Below are positions 17,740-25,553 of a stretch of DNA of 34,005 nucleotides, in pieces; the first letter of the stretch is position 1, and every line of letters starts with the position of its first letter. A model generated the notes under the pieces. It was not told the DNA's origin. It saw only the letters and a list, made by a program, of their open reading frames with translations, and did not search any database. The DNA is from Planctomycetota bacterium (GTDB taxonomy: Bacteria > Planctomycetota > UBA8742 > UBA2392), in assembly GCA_022071975.1 (NCBI GenBank), contig JAJVIO010000077.1, positions 1 through 34,005 of the forward strand, written 5' to 3'. Made by a program: the position numbers and the translations under genes.

Positions 17740-18261
17740 ATGTTTTCACAGACCACCGAGTACGCGATCAGGGCGTTGATCGAGATCGCCACACGCCCGC
17801 AGGGCAAACTCATCCTGGCCTCCGAGCTGGGTGACGTGCTGGGCATCCCGAACCACTACCTTTCCAAGATTCTGCAGCAGCTGGTGCGCAAGCGCCTGCT
17901 GAACTCCGTGCGAGGGCGCCAGGGCGGCTTCAGCCTCGCGCGCCCGGCCGCCGAAATCCGCCTGCGCGAAATCGTGGAGCCGTTTGAGGACATGCACCGC
18001 TACGAGGAATGCATTCTCGGCCAGGCTGTCTGCAGCGATGCCGGCGCGTGCCCCTTGCATGATTTCTGGGGCGAAGTGCGGGAACGCTATCTCAGCGAAC
18101 TCGACCGCCGTACCCTGCAAGACCTGTCCGAGTACCAGCTCAAGCGCCTTACCGCCATGAACCCCGGCCTGTTCAAGCGCGTCGGCAGCGTGCCCGGCAA
18201 ATCCAGCGTGCGCGGCAAGGCCGTCAGCAAAAAGCCCAAGCGCGTCGGCAGCACCAAGTAG
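17740..18261 (+). CDS. Rrf2-family regulator with predicted Fe-S cluster, copy 2
   Basis: A 173-residue Rrf2 protein, paralogue of the copy at 15687-16190. I chose ATG 17740 because both paralogues start MFSQTxEYA; an upstream in-frame ATG at 17629 would add 37 residues unlike the family. The HTH is IPNHYLSKILQQLVRKRLLN with the wing RGRQGGFSLARPAAE. The cysteines C91, C98 and C104 in CILGQAVCSDAGAC have the same C-x6-C-x5-C spacing as the first copy. The C-terminus ends in a Lys-rich tail. It diverges from the lyase gene, sharing a 155-base intergenic region with the candidate operator. It may repress or activate the lyase and itself. Confidence 0.9.
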   Translation: MFSQTTEYAIRALIEIATRPQGKLILASELGDVLGIPNHYLSKILQQLVRKRLLNSVRGRQGGFSLARPAAEIRLREIVEPFEDMHRYEECILGQAVCSDAGACPLHDFWGEVRERYLSELDRRTLQDLSEYQLKRLTAMNPGLFKRVGSVPGKSSVRGKAVSKKPKRVGSTK

Positions 18262-18299
18262 CGTCACAAGATCGCATAGCGAGGTTGGCGCCGCATCCC

Positions 18300-18425
18300 G
18301 CTGGTCTTCGCGGTCTTCGCGTCAAGGGGCCACGAAAACACGAAAACACCAAAGGCACTGCCACAAAAAACTGCCCGCTCTATTCCTGCACGGTTGTTTT
18401 GTGCTTTTGTGTTTTCGTGGCCTGT
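18300..18425. repeat. Dispersed intergenic repeat, copy 1, with inverted ends
   Basis: This stretch matches, by eye at about 80-85% over its first 80 bases, the reverse complement of 28622-28768. Its inner part is bounded by imperfect inverted arms starting GGCCACGAAAACAC (18328-18355 against 18396-18422) that could form a long hairpin. No coding frame is convincing here. Confidence 0.65.
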
Positions 18426-18618
18426 CCACAGCTCGCAGTTGGGAACGACTGGCAACCGCGAAGAACGCCAAGACCGCGAAGCAAGGTAACTGCGGCATCG
18501 CGCAGAGAGCGCGGAGAACACAGAGATGCTCCCCGCTGCTCAACAGTTCTTCGCGCGACTAGACCACGAAAAGCACGACGGTGCAGTTCTTGGCGGTCCT
18601 GCGCGGTTCTTCGCGGTC
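18426..18618. repeat. Spacer with degenerate CTTCGCGGT / CTTGGCGGT words
   Basis: Non-coding spacer. Words such as CCGCGAAGAACGCCAAGACCGCGAAG (read in pieces at 18458-18482) and CTTGGCGGTCCTGCGCGGTTCTTCGCGGT (18588-18617) are degenerate copies of a short unit that also fills 28771-28820. I see no gene. Confidence 0.5.
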
Positions 18619-18650
18619 AAAAACAGGGGACGGCCTTGCGGCCGTCCCCT
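18619..18650 (-). terminator. Rho-independent terminator of the porin gene
   Basis: Read on the minus strand, AGGGGACGGCC, a four-base loop and GGCCGTCCCCT form a perfect 11-bp stem (arms 18640-18650 and 18625-18635), followed by GTTTTTG. It lies 19 bases after the porin stop codon. Confidence 0.85.
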
Positions 18651-18669
18651 CTCTACCGCGCTTCCCCCT

Positions 18670-20175
18670 CTAGAACTGCAGGGTCAACTGCGCCCATACG
18701 AAGTCCATGTCGGAATCTTCGTTGTCGGAGCCGGGGCCCGTGCCGGTCGCCGTCTGCTTCACGAAGCGGCCCGCGAAGAAGTGCGCCCAGCCGGCTTCAA
18801 AGGCGACCCAGCGGTTGACCTTCATGCTGATCACCAGGTCGATCTCGTTGCCCAGCAGGTCGCTCTCGTCGGGCGTGCCGGTGCGGATCGCGCCGCCGGC
18901 CGGGTTGTACCAGGCGTCGTCGTCGTTCTCGCGCTGGAAGTTGTGGGCCTGCAGGTGCACCGACAGGTTCTCGACGAAGCCGATGTTCTTGACCGTCCAG
19001 GTCGCCAGCAGCGCGAAGTCATGCAGGTTGCGCCAGCCGATCTGGTCGGCGAAGCCGTTGTACTTGTGGCCGAACGGGAACGGCGAGCGGAAGGTCTGGA
19101 AATCGTTGTCCGTGGGATCCGAGTCGCCCGAGGCGTAGTCCCACTCAACACCAACCGTGAAGCTGTGGTCGCCGAAGCCCATGATGAAGTCAAACGTCAG
19201 CGCGGCGGCGAATGCTTTCACGTTGGAGTTGTCCTGGCCCGGTGTGCCCCAGTAAGCGGTGTCGGCCGTGCCGAACTGGGCGACGCCCTCCGCGGTGTAG
19301 GCGATTGCGAGGCTGTCGTCGCTGTTGAGGCCGTGGAAGCCGTTCCAGCGCAGGCTGGCCATGCTGATGTGGCCGTCGTTGGCGCCGCTGATGTCGTCGC
19401 GGTTCATGTACATGAGCAGCAGTTCGAGGTCGCTCTTTTTCAGGAAGTCGGGCGCCCAGCGGGCCGACAGGCCGAGCATCCACTCATCGTCGCGCACGCG
19501 ATTGAGGTCGTTGATCAGCATGGCGAAGCCCATGATGGTGAACTGTTTGTCCAGGAAGCTGCGGGCGATGCGGAAGCCGTCCCAGGCGCGGCTTTGGGGT
19601 GCCCACTCCAGTGTGCTGATCAGGCGCTGGTTGCCGACCGTGAATTTCTGGCGGCCGGCGTAGGCCTCAATGCCGACGTCGAACAGATTGGTGGTGTAGA
19701 TGTAGGCCTGCAGCACATCGAGGCCTTCAAAGCCGCTGGTGTTGACGCTGTTGGCGTTGGCGCGCGGCTCATCGCCCCAGAGACGCACGTCCTGCAGCTC
19801 GAACAGGAAGTTGGCGTTGCCGGGGAACTTCGCGTCCACGCCCAGGCGGGTGCGCATGTTGAAGTTCTGTACCGAGGTCTGGTCGGCGAGGCCGGCGTTG
19901 TACTGGGCCGGTGCGCGCAACTCGTAGCGTGTGCGGTGTTGCCCGAAGAAGCGCAGGGTGATGGCGGGTGCGTCTTCTTCGTCACCCAGGGGGATGCTGA
20001 GTGTGAAGGTATCTGACTTCTTTTCCGGCTTTGGCTCTGGCTTCGGCTCCGTTTTCTCCTCTGTTTTGGTTTCGTCCTTGGCGTCGTCAGCCTTGGCGTC
20101 CGCGGGCGCTTCTGCCCATGCGACTGCCCCGAACAGGGCCGTCGCGAGCGCCCATATGCAAGCTCGCGTAAACAT
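18670..20175 (-). CDS. Alginate-export-type outer-membrane porin
   Basis: A 501-residue protein. A signal peptide (MFTRACIWALATALFGAVAWA) is followed by a charged low-complexity linker rich in Lys, Glu and Pro (about residues 22-54), then a beta-barrel. The barrel shows alternating strands such as NFNMRTRLGVDAKFPGNANF, LFDVGIEAYAGRQKFTVGNQ and FTVGVEWDYASGDSD, as in alginate-export (AlgE-like) family proteins. It ends in Phe (VWAQLTLQF), the outer-membrane insertion signal. The substrate is unknown; the family name does not imply alginate. ATG 20175 has GGGAGAG upstream. A strong terminator follows. It is downstream of the Fe-S and radical SAM genes but has its own 100-base upstream gap with repeats. 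Confidence 0.87.
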   Translation of the reverse strand: MFTRACIWALATALFGAVAWAEAPADAKADDAKDETKTEEKTEPKPEPKPEKKSDTFTLSIPLGDEEDAPAITLRFFGQHRTRYELRAPAQYNAGLADQTSVQNFNMRTRLGVDAKFPGNANFLFELQDVRLWGDEPRANANSVNTSGFEGLDVLQAYIYTTNLFDVGIEAYAGRQKFTVGNQRLISTLEWAPQSRAWDGFRIARSFLDKQFTIMGFAMLINDLNRVRDDEWMLGLSARWAPDFLKKSDLELLLMYMNRDDISGANDGHISMASLRWNGFHGLNSDDSLAIAYTAEGVAQFGTADTAYWGTPGQDNSNVKAFAAALTFDFIMGFGDHSFTVGVEWDYASGDSDPTDNDFQTFRSPFPFGHKYNGFADQIGWRNLHDFALLATWTVKNIGFVENLSVHLQAHNFQRENDDDAWYNPAGGAIRTGTPDESDLLGNEIDLVISMKVNRWVAFEAGWAHFFAGRFVKQTATGTGPGSDNEDSDMDFVWAQLTLQF

Positions 20176-20241
20176 GATGCTCTCCCGTTGAATGGTTGCT
20201 GCCCATGACCTGATGATGTTCCTTTACGCCGCCCAAATCAA

Positions 20242-20270
20242 CAGATAATTGTATCTGAATAACTGAATAA
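20242..20270. promoter_or_regulatory. Palindrome and tandem repeat upstream of the porin gene
   Basis: CAGATA (20242-20247), four bases, TATCTG (20252-20257) form a perfect inverted repeat. It overlaps two tandem copies of CTGAATAA (20255-20262 and 20263-20270). The sequence is AT-rich against a GC-rich background and lies 67 bases upstream of the porin start, so an operator or promoter is likely; the factor is unknown. Confidence 0.4.
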
Positions 20271-20275
20271 TGCCC

Positions 20276-21310
20276 CTATGTTGTCACCCCCGCCAGCGGC
20301 GGGCGCGGAGACCAGCCCCGCACCGCCGCCCGGCCCAGCAGCAGTCCGAACAACAGGGCTCCCATCCCCAACCGCAGCACCCAGATCGTCCAGTCCGGCG
20401 CGACGCCCTTCAGCGACACCAGTGCGTGGCTGCCGTCGCCGCTCAGCCCCAGCACCACCGGCAGCTTGAACCAGTAGTAGATCGAGATCGCCAGCGCCGC
20501 GAACACCCGCGCAAGCAGCTCACGCCCCTTGGGCGCCACACGCCACAGCACCAGGAACACCACCAGGCTCGCCGCCAGGCCCGCGAACGACAGACCGTAA
20601 CTCCACAGCACCTCGCCCCCCAGCGACCAGCCCGCCTGCAACTCCACCAGGTACCAGCCGAGCACGAAACCGGGGAAACCGCCCACCAGCACCAGCGCGG
20701 CCGTGCGACCCGGCCCGGAACGCCCGACATCCAGCGGCGTCAGGCCGTTGCGCGAGTCGCGGCAGGGGGCCACGCAGTTGCTGCAGGTGCGGCACTGCAC
20801 GTTGGGCACGGCCACCAGCGGGCGCGAACCGTAGAGCATCTCGACCGGGTAAACCGGGCACAGGCCGGAGCACCAGGCGCTTTTCAGGTCAAACACGAAG
20901 CCCAGTGCAACAGCCAGCGCGGCCACCGCGACCAGCACGATGCCGGTCAGCACGCCGTAGCGGTCCAGCAGCGGGTGGCGCAGAGGCACGATCACCAGCA
21001 GCAGCAGCACGGCGATCGCCAGCAAACGTGACTGCCATTCGCGCGAGATCGGACGCTTCTTGGAAACACGCGCGTGGGCCGGCAGCAGCGAAAACGTCCC
21101 CAGCGGGCAGACGTTTCGCCACAGCCCGGGCGCCACCACCAGCAGCAATGGCGCCACCGGGATCAGCACGTCCCACAGCAGGAACAGCCCCAGCTTGGGC
21201 GCGAACAATAGCGCCGCCACGATCGCCACGCCGACCAGGAACACCACCCCCTGCACGGCCTGCCAGGCCCGGCGCGCGCCGCTGCCTACTTCTTTAATGA
21301 CCTCGCTCAT
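20276..21310 (-). CDS. Polytopic membrane 4Fe-4S protein (NapH/NosR-like)
   Basis: A 344-residue membrane protein starting at ATG 21310, which overlaps the radical SAM stop in an ATGA. It has about seven to eight hydrophobic segments. Cysteine motifs are VCPLGTFSLLP (C68), AWCSGLCPVYPVEMLYG (C147, C151) and VQCRTCSNCVAPCRDS (C173, C176, C179, C183; C-x2-C-x2-C-x3-C), which would bind at least one 4Fe-4S cluster. The arrangement resembles the membrane ferredoxins NapH, NosR C-terminus and CcoG, which carry electrons across the cytoplasmic membrane. Coupling with a radical SAM enzyme suggests that it may supply or drain electrons for that system, but this is an inference. Confidence 0.82.
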   Translation of the reverse strand: MSEVIKEVGSGARRAWQAVQGVVFLVGVAIVAALLFAPKLGLFLLWDVLIPVAPLLLVVAPGLWRNVCPLGTFSLLPAHARVSKKRPISREWQSRLLAIAVLLLLVIVPLRHPLLDRYGVLTGIVLVAVAALAVALGFVFDLKSAWCSGLCPVYPVEMLYGSRPLVAVPNVQCRTCSNCVAPCRDSRNGLTPLDVGRSGPGRTAALVLVGGFPGFVLGWYLVELQAGWSLGGEVLWSYGLSFAGLAASLVVFLVLWRVAPKGRELLARVFAALAISIYYWFKLPVVLGLSGDGSHALVSLKGVAPDWTIWVLRLGMGALLFGLLLGRAAVRGWSPRPPLAGVTT

Positions 21311-22662
21311 GACTTTGCCTCCTCGGTGGCTTGCGCCATCCATTCCCACAACGGCCCGCGAACGCCGTGCGCCCTGCGCCTGCGCCAGAAGCGCAGCCAG
21401 CGGTCGCCCTCAAGGCCCGGGAAGAACCAGTTGCTGTGTTTGGCCGACAGCGCGCGCGCGAATTCTTCCAGCGTGCCGCTGACGGCCTCGCTGATATAGA
21501 ACACCGGCTCAATGCCGAGCTCTGACTCGCGGATCAGCCCTTCGCGCTCGGCGCGCCTGGCCAGCGCGGTGTTGGGGTACAGCCGCACGCCCAGCATGGC
21601 GAACACGGCGTCGGGCTTGAGTCCCTCAATCACGCTGACCGTTTCCGCCAGCGTTTCCGGTGTTTCGTCGGGCCCGCCCAGGATCAGCGAGTGCGCGAAT
21701 TTTAATCCGGCCTGGCGCGACCACTGCGAGACGCGCTGGATCTGCGTGACGTCAAACGATTTGCCCAGCGCCGCCAGGGTGGCCGGCGCCGCCGCGTCTG
21801 TGCCGAACTCGACGCTGCCGCAGCCGGCGCGGGCCATCAACTGCAGCAGCCCGGGCTCAAGCCCGGCGGGCGACAGGTAGGCCGTCCAGTTCACCTTCAG
21901 CTCGCGGCGCAGCAGTTCGTCACAGAACGCGGCCGCGTGGTCGGCCGGGTGATTGAAGGTGTTGTCCACCACAAAGAAGTGCGACGCTCCGTGCCGTTGC
22001 AGGCAGCTTTCCACCTGGTCCACGGCCGCGTCGACCTGGTTGCGCCTGGAATTGCGGCCTTCCAGCACGGGGTAGGTGCAGTAACTGCAGGTGAAACCGC
22101 AGCCGCGGCGGGTCTGCACGTTCAGTGCGCCGCCGCGCCGGTAGTACTCGTCGATGTCCAGCAGATCCAGCGCGGGAGCCGTGGTGGGGAAAGGGCCGGG
22201 CACGGCGCGGGTGAGTGCGGCCGGCCGTTCGCCGGCCTGCAATGCCGCCAGCAGGCGGGCAAACTCGTGCTCGCCTTCGCCGGCGATGCCGTGGTCGGGC
22301 GCGAGTGCCTGCAGGAAGCGTTCGGGCATCAGGGTGAAGGCCGAGCCGCCGAGCACCAAGCTTGCCTGTGGCGCGGCCGTGCGGATCGCCTGTGCCAGCC
22401 GCAGGTAGTGGGGTAGGTAGGAGTGTGCGCGTGGCCAGCAGACGTCGTCCACGTTGCGGATCGAGAGTCCCACGACCTCCGGCTTGAACCCGGCGAGTTG
22501 TTGTCCGAGTTCGGCAGCCGCCTGGTCGCCTTTAAAACAGGCGTCGAAGATGCGCACTTCGTGGCCTGCAGCGCGGGCGGCGCCGGCCACGCAGGCCGCG
22601 CCCAGCGGCACGACCGGGTCGGGCTTGTGTTCCTGGTTTGCGGCCACGATCATGACGCGCAT
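21307..22662 (-). CDS. B12-binding-domain radical SAM protein
   Basis: A 451-residue protein. Residues 1-145 form a Rossmann-like cobalamin-binding domain (MRVMIVAANQEHKPDPVVPL; VVGLSIRNVDD; LVLGGSAFTLMPERFL). At the place of the DxHxxG motif it has DACFKG (40-45), so the cobalt-ligating His is replaced by Cys. The radical SAM cluster motif is RRGCGFTCSYCTYP (C188, C192, C195; C-x3-C-x2-C), followed by a TIM-barrel with VEFGTDAAAPATLAALGKSF and SLILGGPDETPETLAETVSV. This is the class E type that often performs methylations or rearrangements. ATG 22662 has AGGAG upstream. It is coupled to the membrane Fe-S gene. The substrate is unknown. Confidence 0.88.
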   Translation of the reverse strand: MRVMIVAANQEHKPDPVVPLGAACVAGAARAAGHEVRIFDACFKGDQAAAELGQQLAGFKPEVVGLSIRNVDDVCWPRAHSYLPHYLRLAQAIRTAAPQASLVLGGSAFTLMPERFLQALAPDHGIAGEGEHEFARLLAALQAGERPAALTRAVPGPFPTTAPALDLLDIDEYYRRGGALNVQTRRGCGFTCSYCTYPVLEGRNSRRNQVDAAVDQVESCLQRHGASHFFVVDNTFNHPADHAAAFCDELLRRELKVNWTAYLSPAGLEPGLLQLMARAGCGSVEFGTDAAAPATLAALGKSFDVTQIQRVSQWSRQAGLKFAHSLILGGPDETPETLAETVSVIEGLKPDAVFAMLGVRLYPNTALARRAEREGLIRESELGIEPVFYISEAVSGTLEEFARALSAKHSNWFFPGLEGDRWLRFWRRRRAHGVRGPLWEWMAQATEEAKS

Positions 22663-22689
22663 GGCAGCTCCTGCGGGCGCTGGGCCATA

Positions 22690-22721
22690 TTAGTTTTTCA
22701 GACCTTGTTATCCTATTATAA
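22690..22721. promoter_or_regulatory. AT-rich divergent promoter region with CCTATTAT
   Basis: This lies between the radical SAM gene and the lipoprotein gene. ATCCTATTATAA (22710-22721) is AT-rich and resembles a -10 element on the plus strand. It also shares CCTATTAT with the candidate Rrf2 site upstream of the lyase. The match is short and could be chance. Confidence 0.25.
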
Positions 22722-22732
22722 AGAGGGGCGGC

Positions 22733-23410
22733 GTGAACAGAATGAAACTGCCGGCTTTGCTGCCGATTCTGCTGCTGACGGCCTGCGTGGCCCGTGAACA
22801 GCCGAAGATTGACCCCGAGGCGCAACGCTTTAACGCAGCCTGGGAACAGGCCGAGGACTGGCAGACCGCGTTCACCCGTCTGCAGGCCCTCAGCCAGGGC
22901 GGCCACCCGGTCACCACCACCCTGTTCTGGCCTGAGCACGCGGACAAGCCCGGCCTGGATATCGGGCGACTGATCGACTTTCGGCCGGACGAAAAACAGC
23001 GCATCGCCGACTGGCGCCGTGCCGAAGTACTGGGGCGCAGCTATCGCCTGGAAGCGGTCCATGAACTTGTGCCGGAGGGCCAGGCGGCCGTGCTGTCGCT
23101 TGGCATGCCCGAGGGACCGCTCCGCTGGCGGGTACCACCCGGCTGGCAGTGGCAGTCGTCGGAGCGGCCGAATCACCCGCGGCTGGAGGTTGATCAGGAC
23201 GGCCGGTTGTTGGCCTTCAACCCCTGGGGCATCACGCGTTCGCGCATCGTGTTCCAGCTCGAGGCCGAGCCGCTGCCCACCAGCCTGTACCGCCACGGCG
23301 ACGAAGTCACGGTGGCAAGTTGGGGGGTGGCCCTGCGGCCGCTGGCGGTCGAGCTCAGTGACGCGGACGGCAAGGTGCTGGGACGCCTGTTCCTGGCGCC
23401 GACCGATTAG
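22733..23410 (+). CDS. Hypothetical lipoprotein
   Basis: Up to 225 residues. The start is GTG 22733, with GAGG six bases upstream; ATG 22742 is an alternative but is 15 bases from that site. The signal peptide ends in a good lipobox, LLTAC, so the mature protein is probably attached to lipid at C18. The rest is a globular domain with many Trp and Arg residues (for example WRVPPGWQWQSSERP), and a repeating beta pattern late in the protein (SRIVFQLEAEPLPTSL). I do not recognise a family. It diverges from the radical SAM gene and lies 73 bases before purQ. Confidence 0.75.
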   Translation: MNRMKLPALLPILLLTACVAREQPKIDPEAQRFNAAWEQAEDWQTAFTRLQALSQGGHPVTTTLFWPEHADKPGLDIGRLIDFRPDEKQRIADWRRAEVLGRSYRLEAVHELVPEGQAAVLSLGMPEGPLRWRVPPGWQWQSSERPNHPRLEVDQDGRLLAFNPWGITRSRIVFQLEAEPLPTSLYRHGDEVTVASWGVALRPLAVELSDADGKVLGRLFLAPTD

Positions 23411-23483
23411 GCTGCCCGACGACCGGTTTTTCCCAGTCTTGCGGTAGGCCCGCGGGCAGGCTTGAATCGCGTTGGAGGCGGAT

Positions 23484-24272
23484 ATGAACCAGCCGCGGGC
23501 GTTGATCCTTCGTGCAGCAGGCACCAACTGTGAGCGGGAAACCGCCTGGACTCTGCGCCAGGCGGGCGCTGAAACCGAGATCCTGCACGTCAACGAGCTG
23601 CTGGCCGACCCCGACCGCCTGCTGCTGTTCCACCTGCTGGCAATTCCGGGCGGCTTCAGCTACGGCGATGACCTGGGCTCCGGCGTGGTGTTCGCCAACC
23701 AGCTGCGAACGCGGCTGAAAACGCAGATCGAGAAGTTCATCGAGTCCGGCAAGCTGATGCTCGGCATCTGCAACGGCTTCCAGGTGCTGCTGCGCGCCGG
23801 CCTGCTTACCGGCCGTGACGTGTTCGACGACCCGCCCCGCGCCACCCTGGCCTGGAACCTCAGCGGCCGTTACGAGGACCGCTGGGTGGACCTGCGCATT
23901 GTCAGCGAAAAGACTCCGTTCGTGTCGGGGCGCAAGGTGGTCAGCTACCCGGTGGCCCACGCCGAAGGGCGTTTCGTGGCGCCCGACGACGTGCTCGATG
24001 AGCTGGAGCAGGACCAGCAGATCGTCTTCCAGTATGTGGATGCCGACGGCCGACCCACCCAGGATTACCCGGCCAACCCCAACGGGGCATCGCGCGCAAT
24101 CGCAGGCATTTGCAGTAAAAGCGGCCAGGTGCTGGGCCTGATGCCCCACCCGGAGCGCAACGTGCGGCCTTTCCATCACCCGGAGTGGACCCGCCTGCCG
24201 CGCCGCGAGAAGGGGGACGGCTTCGAGCTGTTCCAGAACGCCGTGCGCCGCGCGGGGCAGCTGGTGGGCTGA
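23484..24272 (+). CDS. purQ: Phosphoribosylformylglycinamidine synthase, glutaminase subunit PurQ
   Basis: A 262-residue class I glutamine amidotransferase, step four of purine synthesis, which supplies ammonia to PurL. I chose ATG 23484 because GGAGG lies six bases upstream. Family features are LRAAGTNCERETAWTLRQAG, the substrate strand IPGGFSYGDDLGSGVVFANQ, the nucleophile elbow LGICNGFQVLL with catalytic Cys, and the His-Glu pair in LGLMPHPERNVRPFHH. The length of about 260 with the C-terminal DGFELFQNAV is the stand-alone PurQ type seen in planctomycetes and some other phyla. No other purine gene is linked. Confidence 0.95.
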   Translation: MNQPRALILRAAGTNCERETAWTLRQAGAETEILHVNELLADPDRLLLFHLLAIPGGFSYGDDLGSGVVFANQLRTRLKTQIEKFIESGKLMLGICNGFQVLLRAGLLTGRDVFDDPPRATLAWNLSGRYEDRWVDLRIVSEKTPFVSGRKVVSYPVAHAEGRFVAPDDVLDELEQDQQIVFQYVDADGRPTQDYPANPNGASRAIAGICSKSGQVLGLMPHPERNVRPFHHPEWTRLPRREKGDGFELFQNAVRRAGQLVG

Positions 24273-24311
24273 TTTTTCGCCCCCTGTCACCTCGCGTGGT
24301 AGAATCCCGGC

Positions 24312-24800
24312 ATGCGCGGGCTGGAATCCGTCATCTACAAGCGCTTGGCTATGCTTGCCTTTATCGGCCCGATCATCTGCGCGCCTGTTGGCGCGTTGGT
24401 GGCAGGGCGGGAAGGGGCAATGGCCGGCTTGATGCTGCCAATCCTGGCAGCCCTGCCGCTTGGCTTGCTGGCCGGCACCGTGCTGGCCGTCACGCGCTAC
24501 GTCACCCAGCGCCGCGAATTGCACGCCAATCTGGCATCTCTAGCGGCCTGCCGCACCATGAGTAAGCCTTGCCTGGCCGCTCCTGTGTCGGCCGCGGTGC
24601 TGTTCGTGATTTCATCACCGCTGCTGGCCCTGGCGACTCAACTGGCTGCCAACGATGGCTCCGGATCATGGCCGGGCATTGCAGTGCTCACCGGCCTGGC
24701 GTTGCTGCCGCAGTGGGTGGGCATGCAGCGCATTGGGGATTACCTGCTGGCGCGACGGGCCTGGCGCGAAACCGGGCCGCCCGCCAGCCCACAAAAATAG
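24312..24800 (+). CDS. Small integral membrane protein, unknown
   Basis: A 162-residue protein with about four hydrophobic helices: AMLAFIGPIICAPVGALVAG, GLMLPILAALPLGLLAGTVL, PVSAAVLFVISSPLLALATQ and a last one near GIAVLTGLALLPQWVGM. Basic residues sit in the loops and near the ends (TRYVTQRRELH, LARRAWRE). The ribosome site is weak. It lies 39 bases after purQ. No family is recognised. Confidence 0.65.
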   Translation: MRGLESVIYKRLAMLAFIGPIICAPVGALVAGREGAMAGLMLPILAALPLGLLAGTVLAVTRYVTQRRELHANLASLAACRTMSKPCLAAPVSAAVLFVISSPLLALATQLAANDGSGSWPGIAVLTGLALLPQWVGMQRIGDYLLARRAWRETGPPASPQK

Positions 24801-24866
24801 GGACGCATCGGCCGTAACCGTGTGTTATACTTTCGACGGGGCGGACGGCTGAAAAGGGGTTGCACC

Positions 24867-25439
24867 ATGATGAACCCATGGGATCAGGAGCGCACCTACG
24901 AAGGTCAGGGTGCGGAGTCTTCGCCCTCGAGCGGCGGCGGCATGCTTTGGCTGATCGCGATCATCATCGCGGTAGTGGGCCTGGTGCTGCTGGCCAAGAA
25001 CGGCGCCCACAACGTGGCGTTCATCCCCATCGGCATCAGCTACTTCTTCATGGTGATGTTCCTGGTCAGCCACCGGCGCGAAGCCAAGCGCCTTGCCTGG
25101 CGACGCGAAGTCGCGCGCATGCAGGAGACGCCCGTGGTCGCACCGCAGTCCCTGGCCTACGCCCCGCGCCCGGCCGCGCCGGACGCCAACCTGCGCAAGG
25201 TGTTTGATCGGTTTGACGTGAAGGTAATCACCCACGGCCGCGACAAGTACTGGAACGCCCAGCGTATCGCCAGCTTCCTGGATTACGCCCGCGACTACGT
25301 GGACACCCAGCATGCCAGCGCCCTGCTGGCCGCCAACGAACGCGGCGAGCTGGACCGCCACCTCGACGCCGCCCTGCAGCGCGCCCTGCTCCAGCACGAC
25401 ATCGAAAACAAGCACGACACCATGGAACCGCCGTTCTAG
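24867..25439 (+). CDS. Small membrane protein with C-terminal soluble domain, unknown
   Basis: A 190-residue protein. ATG 24867 (or the adjacent ATG 24870) has AGGGG seven bases upstream; the longer frame from 24822 adds an implausible Arg-rich head. A Ser/Gly-rich start is followed by two membrane segments, MLWLIAIIIAVVGLVLLAKN and VAFIPIGISYFFMVMFLVSH, then an Arg-rich juxtamembrane stretch and a soluble domain (about 90-190) with FDRFDVKVITHGRDKYWNAQ and a helical end. No family is recognised. A strong terminator follows. Confidence 0.7.
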   Translation: MMNPWDQERTYEGQGAESSPSSGGGMLWLIAIIIAVVGLVLLAKNGAHNVAFIPIGISYFFMVMFLVSHRREAKRLAWRREVARMQETPVVAPQSLAYAPRPAAPDANLRKVFDRFDVKVITHGRDKYWNAQRIASFLDYARDYVDTQHASALLAANERGELDRHLDAALQRALLQHDIENKHDTMEPPF

Positions 25440-25454
25440 ACCTGACCCAACCAC

Positions 25455-25488
25455 AAAGCGCGCCGGGAAACCGGCGCGCTTTCTTTTT
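25455..25488 (+). terminator. Rho-independent terminator
   Basis: AAAGCGCGCCGG (25455-25466), loop GAAA, CCGGCGCGCTTT (25471-25482), then CTTTTT: a perfect 12-bp stem with a stable GNRA-type loop and a U-run. It ends the transcript from 24867. Confidence 0.95.
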
Positions 25489-25517
25489 GGGTTGAGGTTG
25501 TCCTTGCGGGTGAGTCA

Positions 25518-25553
25518 TTGAACATTGCCCCCTGATCTCCGATCATTGCCCCC
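25518..25553 (+). promoter_or_regulatory. Candidate leaderless promoter and direct repeat before the Rieske gene
   Basis: TTGAAC (25518-25523), a 17-base spacer and GATCAT (25541-25546) place a transcription start at or next to the ATG at 25554. No ribosome site is visible, so a leaderless mRNA is possible. CATTGCCCCC occurs twice, at 25523-25532 and 25544-25553, two helical turns apart. Weak -10 box; treat as a hypothesis. Confidence 0.35.

Noticed and set aside
18426..18618. CRISPR array
   Set aside because: The repeat words are short, degenerate and unevenly spaced, with no unique spacers and no cas genes in the window.
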